Shown: positions 1 through 6,823 of the stretch, one piece after another | Layout: every line of letters starts with the position of its first letter | Position numbering within the stretch: position 1 is the first letter of the stretch | Assembly (NCBI GenBank): GCA_964645935.1 | Contig: CAZYAK010000013.1 | Coordinates: 1-28,020, forward strand | DNA length: 28,020 nt | Source of the DNA: CAZYAK01 sp964645935 | GTDB taxonomy: Bacteria > Patescibacteriota > Gracilibacteria > Peribacterales > Peribacteraceae | Direction: 5' to 3' | The notes under the pieces: model-generated | What the model saw: the letters and a program-made list of their open reading frames with translations, nothing else | Database searches by the model: none | What the model was told of the DNA's origin: nothing | Position numbers and translations under genes: made by a program

Positions 1-135
1 CACTTCCTGCAGGTCAGCATCAACCAGCCCGGCAGCGTGGGCACATCCGGCGCCATCCACTGGAGCGACGGTTCGGGCACGTACAACTGGACCGAGCTCC
101 CGGCGCCCATCGCCCGGAGTACGCGCTTCAACTGA
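1..135 (+). CDS. C-terminal end of an unknown protein (5' part outside window)
   Basis: The first frame is open from base 1 to a TGA at 133-135 and encodes 44 residues, ending in ...ARSTRFN. The peptide is rich in Gly, Ser, Thr and aromatic residues (for example HWSDGSGTYNW), as in exposed beta-rich surface or secreted proteins. No family can be named from so short a piece. A GC-rich hairpin follows at 164-182, consistent with the end of a transcription unit that converges on pyrF. That it is coding rests on the open frame, the composition and the placement of the hairpin. Confidence 0.55.
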   Translation, partial: HFLQVSINQPGSVGTSGAIHWSDGSGTYNWTELPAPIARSTRFN

Positions 136-163
136 TTCGCCATTCTGCCCTTCCCGCACCCCG

Positions 164-184
164 GCCCGTCCGTGGGGCGGGCTT
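164..184 (+). terminator. possible terminator hairpin between converging genes
   Basis: GCCCGTCC (164-171) pairs with GGGCGGGC (175-182) through a three-base loop, with one G-U pair. It is followed by TT and then G-rich sequence, so the U tract is poor. It sits 29 bases after the stop of the partial plus-strand gene. Confidence 0.35.
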
Positions 185-187
185 GGG

Positions 188-1054
188 TTAGGCCGGGCGC
201 CGCGCCGCCAGCGCCGCCTTAAGCTCGTCGGCCATGGCCTCCGCCGCCGCACGCGCCGCCGCCTTCCAGTCCGTGCCGGAGGACGCGTAAATGATGCTGC
301 GCGCCGCGTTGACAATGGCTCCCGTCCCGTCGGGGATGAAGCCGCGCACCACGTCCGCCGCCGTGCCGCCCTGCGCGCCGTAGCCGGGGATAAGAATGGG
401 CACGTGGGGCATGAGTGTGCGGAGGTAACTCAACTCCTCCGGATACGTGGCGCCCACGACTCCGCCTACACACGAGAGGTGCGTCTTTGGTCCCAGCTCC
501 TGCGCTGCCCAGCTCTCCACCAACTGCGCGAGGTGCTCATGCACCACCTCATCGCCCACGGGGAGATCCTGCAGCTCGCCCGAGGACGGGTTGCTGTTCT
601 TCACCATGACGAAAATCCCCTTTCCGTTGTCGCGGCAGCGGCTAATAAACGGCTTTACGCCGTCGGAGCCCATGAAGGGCGTGACCGTGAGGAAGTCCAC
701 GGGGCTGTCCTCGTACAGGTACGCCTCCGCGTACGCGTCGCACGTGCTGCCGATATCGTTGCGCTTGCCGTCGGCGATCACCAGGTAGCCGCGGGTATGC
801 GCGTCCTTGCAGAGCTCCCAGAAGAGCCTCATGCCCTCCCAGCCCAGCACCTCGAAGTACGCCAGTTGCGGCTTGATGCAGGCGGCAACACCCTCCACGG
901 CGTCCAGGATGCCAGTGCAGAACGCACGGGTACCCTCGATGTCCTTGGGCAGGCCTTCTGGAAGTTTGGCCAGCTGGGGGTCCAATCCCACGCAGACGGG
1001 GGACGTGGCGGCGATGCGGGCGGTAAGGCGGTCGGCGGCGTGGGAGGCGGTCAT
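188..1054 (-). CDS. pyrF: orotidine 5'-phosphate decarboxylase
   Basis: Encodes a 288-residue cytoplasmic TIM-barrel enzyme that decarboxylates OMP to UMP, the last step of pyrimidine synthesis. The N-terminus has CVGLDP. The catalytic charged cluster appears as ADGKRNDIGST near residue 95, and the phosphate-binding end is visible as VPILIPGYGAQGG and NAARSIIYA. The length and the KRND pattern fit the longer subfamily (often called type 2) rather than the ~230-residue E. coli type. The ATG at 1054 has no Shine-Dalgarno sequence, and a TAGCAT box ends six bases before it, suggesting a leaderless mRNA. No other pyr gene is adjacent. The upstream secreted-protein gene is separated by a good terminator, so pyrF is probably transcribed alone. 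Confidence 0.95.
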   Translation of the reverse strand: MTASHAADRLTARIAATSPVCVGLDPQLAKLPEGLPKDIEGTRAFCTGILDAVEGVAACIKPQLAYFEVLGWEGMRLFWELCKDAHTRGYLVIADGKRNDIGSTCDAYAEAYLYEDSPVDFLTVTPFMGSDGVKPFISRCRDNGKGIFVMVKNSNPSSGELQDLPVGDEVVHEHLAQLVESWAAQELGPKTHLSCVGGVVGATYPEELSYLRTLMPHVPILIPGYGAQGGTAADVVRGFIPDGTGAIVNAARSIIYASSGTDWKAAARAAAEAMADELKAALAARRPA

Positions 1055-1060
1055 GGTCCC

Positions 1061-1066
1061 ATGCTA
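1061..1066 (-). promoter_or_regulatory. candidate -10 box of pyrF
   Basis: TAGCAT on the minus strand, followed by GGGACC and then the ATG of pyrF. The six-base gap places the expected transcription start at or next to the start codon. It matches TATAAT at 4 of 6 positions; no -35 box is obvious. It belongs to the TANNNT series seen before many genes in this window. Confidence 0.4.
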
Positions 1067-1070
1067 TCGC

Positions 1071-1094
1071 AAAAGCCCGGGCGGGGCCCGGGCT
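1071..1094 (-). terminator. rho-independent terminator after the secreted pilin-like gene
   Basis: Perfect nine-base arms AGCCCGGGC (1074-1082) and GCCCGGGCT (1086-1094) with a GGG/CCC loop. On the minus strand the stem runs directly into TTTT. It lies 25 bases beyond the stop at 1119 and just upstream of pyrF, so it ends the 1119-2303 transcript. Confidence 0.75.
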
Positions 1095-1118
1095 CTTGGG
1101 TAGAGATGCGTTCAAATC

Positions 1119-2303
1119 TCAGCGCGTCACGCTGATCTCGACGTCGCTCTCGGCGCCGGGAGCGGACACCGTGATGCGACCATTGGTGTCTTGGTGGATC
1201 CAGTAGTTGGTGCCCAGGCCGTCCCCGTCTTGGGGATCGCTCGGGATGACTACGAGGTAGTTGCCCGTGAGGACGTTCAGGTCCACCATGCCGGCGCAGC
1301 GCACGCCCCTGGAGTCGCAGATCTCCTTTGGTGTGCCCGTCGGGATGCCCTCTGGAAGCTCGCCGTTGTTGTCGATGGCGTACTGGTACACGGCGTTGAG
1401 GATCGTGTTGATGTCGCTGCGTCGCTGCGCGTTGCGGGCGTCACCCAGTTGTTTGGTGGGATTGAGAAGATCGTCCAGGCTCTCGGCGCCTTTGGGGGCC
1501 GTGACGGACACACCCATCGCACGTAGCGCTGTGGTGCCCTGCAGCACGAACGAGATGTCCATGTCGTTGATGGCCGCGTAGAACTTCATGCCCGTAAAGA
1601 CGTCATTGGCGTCGGTCATCACCTTGATGTGCAGGTTCATCTTGTTGAAGATCTTGCGCATCTCTGCGAGATCGCGGTTTGTGGGCTCGGGGACCTCCTC
1701 GCCCTGCTTGGCCGAAAACTCCCGGATCACAGGGACGATGTCCTTCCAAGCCGTGCGCTTGAGCTTGAGCGAGTAGGTGGACCCGCCCCCGACGCCCCCG
1801 GTGCGGTTCATGGAGAGGATGCTGTCTACCGCGTCCCACACGAGCTGCTGGAGCTCCTCCCTGTCCAGCCCCAGGGTTTCCTGCTGTTCGTCCTCGTCGG
1901 GGATGCGGACGGAGTACCACTTGCCCAGGTACTGACGCACTTCGGAGAGATCGGATGCTGCCATGGTGCCCTTGACGCTGTCGAGGCGGACGTAGAGCGT
2001 CTGCTTGAGGACGCGCGCGGAAACCTTCACCTCCATAGTGCCCTCCTCGGGAGAGGCGGCATGCACGGTCATGCGCATGTCTGCCTTGGCGGTGGCAACG
2101 CTCTTGCCTTCTGCGGAGCCCTTGAGCCACATGGCCATGTCGACGCCCTCGACCTTGGCGTGCGCCTCGTACGAGACGTCCATGGGCTTGCCCAGGTTCT
2201 GTGTGGCCTTGAGCAGGTCGCTCGGGACGGTGTAGGCGGCGATGGCCATGGCGGGCAACGCCAGCGCCGACAGGGCAAGGGTGACAATGGATCCTCTTCG
2301 CAT
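1119..2303 (-). CDS. secreted protein with a pilin-like C-terminal module
   Basis: Encodes 394 residues. Residues 1-23 form a signal peptide (MRRGS, a hydrophobic stretch, then AMAIA), so the protein is exported. Residues about 25-280 contain alternating strands and read like a LolA/LppX-type half-barrel, but this is only an impression. The last ~110 residues (from DARNAQRRSDINTILNAV) match the pattern of the globular part of type IV pilins/pseudopilins: an Arg-rich helix, then YQYAIDNNGELPEG, a Cys pair, VIPSDPQD, and a final strand region. The usual pilin N-terminal methylation helix (FTLIE) is absent, so this module is not an ordinary pilin. The gene has its own promoter (2331-2358) and terminator (1071-1094). 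The specific function is unknown. Confidence 0.85.
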   Translation of the reverse strand: MRRGSIVTLALSALALPAMAIAAYTVPSDLLKATQNLGKPMDVSYEAHAKVEGVDMAMWLKGSAEGKSVATAKADMRMTVHAASPEEGTMEVKVSARVLKQTLYVRLDSVKGTMAASDLSEVRQYLGKWYSVRIPDEDEQQETLGLDREELQQLVWDAVDSILSMNRTGGVGGGSTYSLKLKRTAWKDIVPVIREFSAKQGEEVPEPTNRDLAEMRKIFNKMNLHIKVMTDANDVFTGMKFYAAINDMDISFVLQGTTALRAMGVSVTAPKGAESLDDLLNPTKQLGDARNAQRRSDINTILNAVYQYAIDNNGELPEGIPTGTPKEICDSRGVRCAGMVDLNVLTGNYLVVIPSDPQDGDGLGTNYWIHQDTNGRITVSAPGAESDVEISVTR

Positions 2304-2330
2304 GATGTGGAAGGGGGAAATAACCCCAGA

Positions 2331-2358
2331 ATTTTACGAATAATCGTCTTTTCGTCAA
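2331..2358 (-). promoter_or_regulatory. sigma70-type promoter of the secreted pilin-like gene
   Basis: TTGACG (2353-2358), a 16-base spacer and TAAAAT (2331-2336), read on the minus strand. This is the best -35/-10 pair in the window and lies in an AT-rich patch. About 27 bases separate the -10 box from the ATG at 2303; no Shine-Dalgarno sequence is visible in them. Confidence 0.7.
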
Positions 2359-2401
2359 GATCGCAGCCGCAAGATGAGGGAGGGTCAGCAACGGTGGTCC
2401 G

Positions 2402-3898
2402 TCAGCGAACGCTCTGGCGGAATTGCAGCGCCTCAGCCACGTGTGCAGGCGTGATGGCGTCTTCCCCCGCGAGGTCCGCGATGGTGCGGGCCACCTTGAT
2501 GGTGCGGTGGTAGCTGCGCGCAGAGAGGCCCAATCGCTCCACGGCTTGGCGCAGCAATTGCTCGGAGCGGTCGTCCAGGGGGCAGAAGCGGTCGAGCTGC
2601 GGGACGTTCATCTCCTTGTTGGTGGTGATATCTGCATCCGCAAAGCGTTCGCGCTGGCGCTGGCGCGCCCCACGCACACGCGCGGCGATGGTCTCGCTGC
2701 GTTCTGCGCGCTCATCGGGTCCGCGTTGGAGGTCCGCGATGGGCACGGGCTGTACGTCGATGGTGAGATCGATGCGGTCGAGGAGCGGCGCGGAGATGCG
2801 GCTCTCGATCTTGCGCCCGCCGCCAGCGCTGAAGCGCGCTGGGTTCATGGCCGCCACCATGATGAAGTCCGCGGGGAACGTGACCGACCCGCTGGTGCGG
2901 GTGATGGTGATGGTGCGGTCCTCCAGCGGTTGGCGCAGCACCTCCAACACCTGCGCGGGGAACTCCGCGAGTTCGTCCAGGAAGAGCACACCGCGGTGGG
3001 CCAGGCTGATCTCGCCGGGTCCCGGGATCTGCCCGCCGCCCACGATGGAGACGCCACTGGCCGTGTGGTGTACCAGACGGAACGGCCGGTGCTCCAGGAG
3101 CGGAGCGTCCTTGGGTAGGAGGTTGGCGACGGAGTAGATCTGGGTCACCTCCAGCGCTTCCTGCCGTGTGAGGGGCGGGAGGATGCCACGGAAGGCCCTA
3201 GCCAGGAGCGTCTTGCCCGAGCCCGGTGCACCAGAGAGCAAGACGTTATGCCCGCCCGCGGCGGCGATCTCCAGTGCGCGCTTGGCGTGGTCCTGGCCGC
3301 GGATGTCGGAAAAATCTATGCGTTCGCCGCGGTCCGGGAGAGGGGTGGCGGCCGGCGGGTCGATGACGGGCGCCGCTCGCTCGCCCGCGAGGATGGCAGT
3401 GAGCTCCTTGAGGTTCTCGGGAGCGATGACGGTGAGGCCTGGCACTAGTGCAGCCTCCGGGCCGTTAGCAGCGGGTACGACAATGGTAGTGAGCCCCAAG
3501 CGCCGGCACGCGATGGCCGCGGGCAACACGCCCGTAACATGGCGCAGCGACCCGTCGAGCGCGAGCTCGCCGATGAAGGCCGTCTTCTTGAGGCGCTCCT
3601 CCGGCACTGTGATGCGGTCGTGCGCGAGGAGGATGCCCAGCGCGATGGGCAGGTCGTAGCGCGGGCCGGCCTTGCGGATGTCCGCGGGGGCGAGGTTCAC
3701 GGTAATCGTGCGGCCGGTGGGCAGGTCGAAGTCACTGTGGCGCAGGGCCATCCAGACGCGTTGCTTGCTCTCCTGCACGGCCATGTCGCCCAGGCCTACG
3801 ATGAGGATGCGTCCCTCACCGGAGGTGGAGCCCACTTCTACGGTGATGGGCTCTCCGCGGAGCCCGATGTTGGCGAACGACGTCAGCTGCGTGAGCAT
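2402..3898 (-). CDS. comM: ComM/YifB family AAA+ ATPase (Mg-chelatase-like)
   Basis: Encodes 498 residues, close to the family's usual ~505. The N-terminal Lon-like/ChlI-type domain (MLTQLTSFANIGL... VNLAPADIRKAGPRYDLPIALGIL) precedes an AAA+ core with Walker A GAPGSGKT (about residue 225), Walker B VLFLDELAEF, and the C-terminal YHRTIKVARTIADL helix. In naturally transformable bacteria ComM is a hexameric helicase that drives branch migration when incoming single-stranded DNA recombines. The cysteine-rich CPCG insertion found in many homologues after AAMNP is absent and the loop is short, so no zinc site is expected there. The ATG at 3898 is kept because the protein begins at the family's normal point. 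It is divergent from yraN across a 168-base region holding two palindromes. This is one of the more reliable annotations here. Confidence 0.93.
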   Translation of the reverse strand: MLTQLTSFANIGLRGEPITVEVGSTSGEGRILIVGLGDMAVQESKQRVWMALRHSDFDLPTGRTITVNLAPADIRKAGPRYDLPIALGILLAHDRITVPEERLKKTAFIGELALDGSLRHVTGVLPAAIACRRLGLTTIVVPAANGPEAALVPGLTVIAPENLKELTAILAGERAAPVIDPPAATPLPDRGERIDFSDIRGQDHAKRALEIAAAGGHNVLLSGAPGSGKTLLARAFRGILPPLTRQEALEVTQIYSVANLLPKDAPLLEHRPFRLVHHTASGVSIVGGGQIPGPGEISLAHRGVLFLDELAEFPAQVLEVLRQPLEDRTITITRTSGSVTFPADFIMVAAMNPARFSAGGGRKIESRISAPLLDRIDLTIDVQPVPIADLQRGPDERAERSETIAARVRGARQRQRERFADADITTNKEMNVPQLDRFCPLDDRSEQLLRQAVERLGLSARSYHRTIKVARTIADLAGEDAITPAHVAEALQFRQSVR

Positions 3899-3925
3899 GG
3901 AAGCGATGAGGAAAACCGCGGGAAA

Positions 3926-3955
3926 AGTGTACTCACGTACACCCGGATTTCACAA
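3926..3955 (-). promoter_or_regulatory. candidate comM promoter
   Basis: TTGTGA (3950-3955), 18 bases, then TACACT (3926-3931) on the minus strand; each box matches its consensus at 4 of 6 positions. The -10 box lies inside the palindrome 3927-3942, so a protein bound there would block it. The gap to the ATG at 3898 is 27 bases. Confidence 0.4.
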
Positions 3956-3981
3956 GAAAAACAGGGTGGACAACCGTCCAC
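3927..3981. promoter_or_regulatory. pair of look-alike 16-bp palindromes (candidate operators)
   Basis: GTGTAC-TCAC-GTACAC at 3927-3942 and GTGGAC-AACC-GTCCAC at 3966-3981. Both have perfect six-base arms around a four-base centre, both fit GTGNACN4GTNCAC, and the change between them is symmetric (T/A to G/C). Their starts are 39 bases apart, near four helical turns. The first covers the proposed comM -10 box. The second is followed on the plus strand by five T residues, so it could instead act as a terminator, although no plus-strand gene lies upstream. Confidence 0.45.
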
Positions 3982-4066
3982 TTTTTGCAGTGTTCGATCG
4001 TCTCAGGACGAGCTATTTTGCTGTCAGGTTTCCTTGTCACGTCGAGGCGGGTATACGGAGTGTCTG

Positions 4067-4432
4067 ATGAAGGCGACATCTGCAGCGCGCACCGGCAGGA
4101 CGGGGGAGGACGCGGCCGCCGCGTACCTGGTCGCAAGGGGGTACGACGTGCGTGCCCGCAACGTCCGCCTAGGGCGCGATGAGATCGACTTGGTGGCGTG
4201 GGACCCCGTCGACGACGTGCTCGTTTTTGCCGAGGTCAAGACCCGGGCACGCGTGACGGCGTACGCGCCCGAGCTCAGTCTCACTGCCCGCAAGCGCGCG
4301 TGCATGGCGCGGGCGGCGCGGCGGTGGGTGTCAGAACGCGGACACGCCGGGGGCTACCGGCTGGACCTCCTCTGCGTCGCGGGCGGGCGGGTCACCGCCC
4401 ACTGGCGCGAGCTCGAGTGGCCGTCGTCGTAA
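4067..4432 (+). CDS. yraN: YraN/UPF0102 family nuclease-like protein
   Basis: Encodes 121 residues, the normal size for this family. The fold is a restriction-endonuclease-like (PD-D/E-XK) core: helix TGRTGEDAAAAYLVARGYDV, then DEIDLVAWD and LVFAEVKTR, which supply the Asp and Glu-x-Lys positions. The family's cellular role is not settled; links to DNA processing or repair are usually assumed. The ATG at 4067 is preceded by GGAG (4057-4060) with six bases between, one of the few clear Shine-Dalgarno sequences in the window. The frame stays open upstream to 3539, but that part is antisense to comM and is not part of the gene. The last 102 bases overlap the end of the opposing acyltransferase gene. 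Its pairing with comM is suggestive of DNA uptake or processing but does not prove it. Confidence 0.88.
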   Translation: MKATSAARTGRTGEDAAAAYLVARGYDVRARNVRLGRDEIDLVAWDPVDDVLVFAEVKTRARVTAYAPELSLTARKRACMARAARRWVSERGHAGGYRLDLLCVAGGRVTAHWRELEWPSS

Positions 4433-5497
4433 GCACAGCTGGCGCCCGAGCGTCCGTCTGGGGAACTCGATGACGTGGTAGCTCACAAAGGAGACGATGG
4501 ATACGAAGATGACGTATGCGGCGAATCGCGGAAGCGATTCCATCGGACTGATAAGCCACTGCAACGGGAGGTGCCAGACGTAGAAGGAATAGCACGCCAC
4601 CCCGATGGCCTGCAGCGGCTTCCACGTGAGCACGCTCCCGCTGCGGCTGCCCACGCGCAGCGCCGTGCCCGCCACCAGCGTAAGGCCTATGCCAATCAGC
4701 AGATGGTTGGTCACGAGCGCGACGTGGGGCTGCATCCCGACGCGCACGCTGTCGAGGAGCACGAATCCCAGCAATATCATCGCCGATCCCAGGAGCGCAT
4801 GCATCCGTCCCGGCAACGTACCGCGGACGTACGCTTCCGCCAGGGCCATCCCCAAGACGAAGTCATCCACGCGCATCGGTGGGAGCCGGAAGACGTTCGT
4901 GTCTACGCCTGCATCTGCGAACATGGTGGCCCAAAGGCGCGTTGCCGCCGCGACCATCACTGCTATGAGCAACGTCCGTTCGGCGCCCAGTCGCCGTTGC
5001 GCCACAATCAGCAGCGGGAACGCGAGGCTGAGCCACCACTCCACACCCACACTCCAGAGCACGGGATTCACGCCGGGCATCACGTGCGTGGGCAGCCAGA
5101 CGAAGAGCATCGTAAAGAGCAGTGCCGGCTCCCGCGGACCGCGGGAGAGGTGGGGGAAGAGAGCCAGCGCCGTCGCTGCGCCGATGAGGAACAGCGGCAG
5201 CAAGCGCCGCACACGTCGCGCCCAGTACGTCCGTGCGTCACCGAATGTGGCCATGTGGCGCGTCCCGCGTACGTAGGGCAGTGCGAGCACGAATCCCGAC
5301 AATATAAAAAAAAGTGCTACACCCCCGGTGCCGGCGTTGGTGAGGGGTGTGAGCGGTGACACCGTAAGGCCCGCAACGCGCATCGAGAGTAGCGACGGAT
5401 GCATCCACACTGGGACGAAGAGGAGGTGGATGAGTAGCACGCCGAGGACGGCGATGCCGCGCAGCCCGTTGATGACGGGGAGCTTCCGGGAGGTCAT
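4331..5497 (-). CDS. membrane acyltransferase (acyltransferase-3/OafA family)
   Basis: Encodes 388 residues with about ten hydrophobic segments. It starts with the family signature INGLRGIAVLGVLLIHL (the His is the presumed catalytic residue), followed by GTGGVALFFILSGFVLALPY, the WSVGVEWWLSLAFPL region, and a C-terminal FYVWHLPLQWLI segment. Members transfer acetyl or other acyl groups to sugars of surface polysaccharide, lipopolysaccharide or peptidoglycan; the substrate here is unknown. It starts 19 bases after the pgl stop and is probably cotranscribed with it. The final ~34 residues after EFPRRTLGRQL are basic and Pro-rich, and are encoded antisense to the yraN end, so they are probably a read-through tail rather than conserved sequence. 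Confidence 0.88.
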   Translation of the reverse strand: MTSRKLPVINGLRGIAVLGVLLIHLLFVPVWMHPSLLSMRVAGLTVSPLTPLTNAGTGGVALFFILSGFVLALPYVRGTRHMATFGDARTYWARRVRRLLPLFLIGAATALALFPHLSRGPREPALLFTMLFVWLPTHVMPGVNPVLWSVGVEWWLSLAFPLLIVAQRRLGAERTLLIAVMVAAATRLWATMFADAGVDTNVFRLPPMRVDDFVLGMALAEAYVRGTLPGRMHALLGSAMILLGFVLLDSVRVGMQPHVALVTNHLLIGIGLTLVAGTALRVGSRSGSVLTWKPLQAIGVACYSFYVWHLPLQWLISPMESLPRFAAYVIFVSIVSFVSYHVIEFPRRTLGRQLCLRRRPLELAPVGGDPPARDAEEVQPVAPGVSAF

Positions 5498-5516
5498 GGC
5501 ACGGGAAGGGGGCCGC

Positions 5517-6215
5517 TCAGGCCATGAGAAGTACCGTGGTCTGGCCGAACTCCATCACGTGGCGCGCGGGCCAGCGGCGGGCGTCGGCGTCGGAGGCGAG
5601 CATCTCGCGCCACACGGCGGCCTTGGCCTCCCCTTTCAGGAAGAAGAGCACGACGGGCGTCTGGCGGAGGGTGGGGAGCGTCACGGAGACGCGGTCACGC
5701 ACGGCGAAGCGCTCGGTGACGGTATGGGTCGCGAGCGCGGGGCCGAACGCCGCGTCCCCGAGGGGCGGGAAGAGCGAGGCCACGTGCCCATCCTCGCCCA
5801 GGCCGAGCGTGGCGAGATCCGGCGTGCCGTGCTTGGCGAAGAGCGCCTTGAGACGGCGCGCGTAGTCCGCCGCACACTCCTCTGGCGGGAGCGAGGTATC
5901 GGGATGGACGAAGCGCTCGTCGGGGATGCCCGCGACGGACGTGAAGCTCTCGCGGATGAGGCGCGCGTTGCTGTCGTCCGCGTCCTCCGGCGTCATGCGT
6001 TCGTCGATGAGGAACACCGAGACCTTGTTCCAATCCATCCCTCCCCCACCGGCTGCGGCGGTGTAGATCTTTCGTGGAGTGGATCCGCCGGAGAGACCGA
6101 GGACGCACGTTCCGCGCTCCTGGATGGCTTGGCGGATGCCGTCGGCGAGCAGGGTGGCGCCGCGGGAGACGAATTCCGCTTCGGTGGGCGCGTCGATGAG
6201 GGTGGGGACGATCAT
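5517..6215 (-). CDS. pgl: 6-phosphogluconolactonase
   Basis: Encodes 232 residues, the usual length of the DevB/SOL-type enzyme that hydrolyses 6-phosphoglucono-1,5-lactone to 6-phosphogluconate in the oxidative pentose-phosphate pathway. The visible motifs are LGLSGGSTPRKIY (phosphate binding), SVFLIDERMTPEDADDSNARL, and LGLGEDGHVASLFPP with the catalytic His. The enzyme of the preceding step, zwf, lies 0.6 kb upstream on the same strand with a small opposite-strand gene between. The ATG at 6215 has no Shine-Dalgarno sequence; an extended -10 box ends six bases before it. No gnd gene is in the window. Confidence 0.95.
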   Translation of the reverse strand: MIVPTLIDAPTEAEFVSRGATLLADGIRQAIQERGTCVLGLSGGSTPRKIYTAAAGGGGMDWNKVSVFLIDERMTPEDADDSNARLIRESFTSVAGIPDERFVHPDTSLPPEECAADYARRLKALFAKHGTPDLATLGLGEDGHVASLFPPLGDAAFGPALATHTVTERFAVRDRVSVTLPTLRQTPVVLFFLKGEAKAAVWREMLASDADARRWPARHVMEFGQTTVLLMA

Positions 6216-6221
6216 GCGGCG

Positions 6222-6230
6222 ACCATAGCA
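6222..6230 (-). promoter_or_regulatory. extended -10 box of pgl
   Basis: TGC-TATGGT on the minus strand, followed by CGCCGC and the pgl ATG. The six-base gap predicts a leaderless transcript. The same TATGGT plus six-base arrangement occurs at 10892 before the nucleotidyltransferase-like gene. Confidence 0.45.
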
Positions 6231-6281
6231 GGTTCCGCGGGGGCGTCGAACTGGCGCAATCTGGCCTCAAAGGTCCAAATC

Positions 6282-6290
6282 TGCTACAAT
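6282..6290 (+). promoter_or_regulatory. extended -10 promoter of the 6317 gene
   Basis: TGC-TACAAT on the plus strand, 26 bases before the ATG at 6317. It is an extended -10 element with a 5/6 match to TATAAT. No convincing -35 box is seen. The short leader contains no Shine-Dalgarno sequence. Confidence 0.5.
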
Positions 6291-6316
6291 AGCCGGAACA
6301 CTCCCCATACACACCC

Positions 6317-6817
6317 ATGCCCGAGTCCACCCCTCCCCGTCCGGAGAACCGTCCCAATCCCGAGGAAGCGCGCCGTCCCGAGCGCCGTGACGACGAGGGC
6401 CGTCCCCGCCGTCCGGATGAGCCCCGCCGCGTGACCCCCACCGAGGAGCTGCGCCGCTTCGCGGATCGCCTCGAGCGCTCGCCGGGTGCCAACGAGCTCA
6501 AGGAGCTGATGGTGCAGTGGCTGGAGCAGAACATCGGCGCGGATGCCGCCGCCGATTTCGGACGCCGTCTCCGCGAGGGCCCCCTTCCCACCGTGGGGCA
6601 GCTGATGGAGGGCGTGGCCGAGACCGTCCTGGCGAAGGAGCCGGCCCTGCTCAGGCGCTTCCAGGAGAAGGAAGTCACGCTCCCGCAGATCATGGAGGGC
6701 GCGATGGACCGCCTCTTCGCCGACGCGCTTGCGCAGAACCAGGGTGCTGACCGCGCCACGCAGCGCGCCGCCGTGGAGCGCGCGCTCAAGACGTACCGCG
6801 AGGCCGCCGGCCGCTGA
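6317..6817 (+). CDS. unknown protein, disordered N-terminus and helical C-terminus
   Basis: Encodes 166 residues with no family I recognise. Residues 1-50 are almost entirely Pro, Glu, Arg and Asp and are probably disordered. Residues 51-166 look all-helical, with segments such as TEELRRFADRLERS, ANELKELMVQWLEQ and RAAVERALKTYREA. There is no signal peptide or membrane segment, so it is probably cytoplasmic. An extended -10 promoter precedes it, and its stop lies only six bases from the opposing zwf stop. It sits between zwf and pgl but on the other strand, so it need not share their role. Confidence 0.75.
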   Translation: MPESTPPRPENRPNPEEARRPERRDDEGRPRRPDEPRRVTPTEELRRFADRLERSPGANELKELMVQWLEQNIGADAAADFGRRLREGPLPTVGQLMEGVAETVLAKEPALLRRFQEKEVTLPQIMEGAMDRLFADALAQNQGADRATQRAAVERALKTYREAAGR

Positions 6818-6823
6818 GCCGGG

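Noticed and set aside
3966..3986. Hairpin plus T5 as a plus-strand terminator
   Set aside because: No plus-strand gene lies upstream to be terminated, and its close similarity to the neighbouring palindrome favours a protein-binding site. The alternative is kept as a caveat in the feature.
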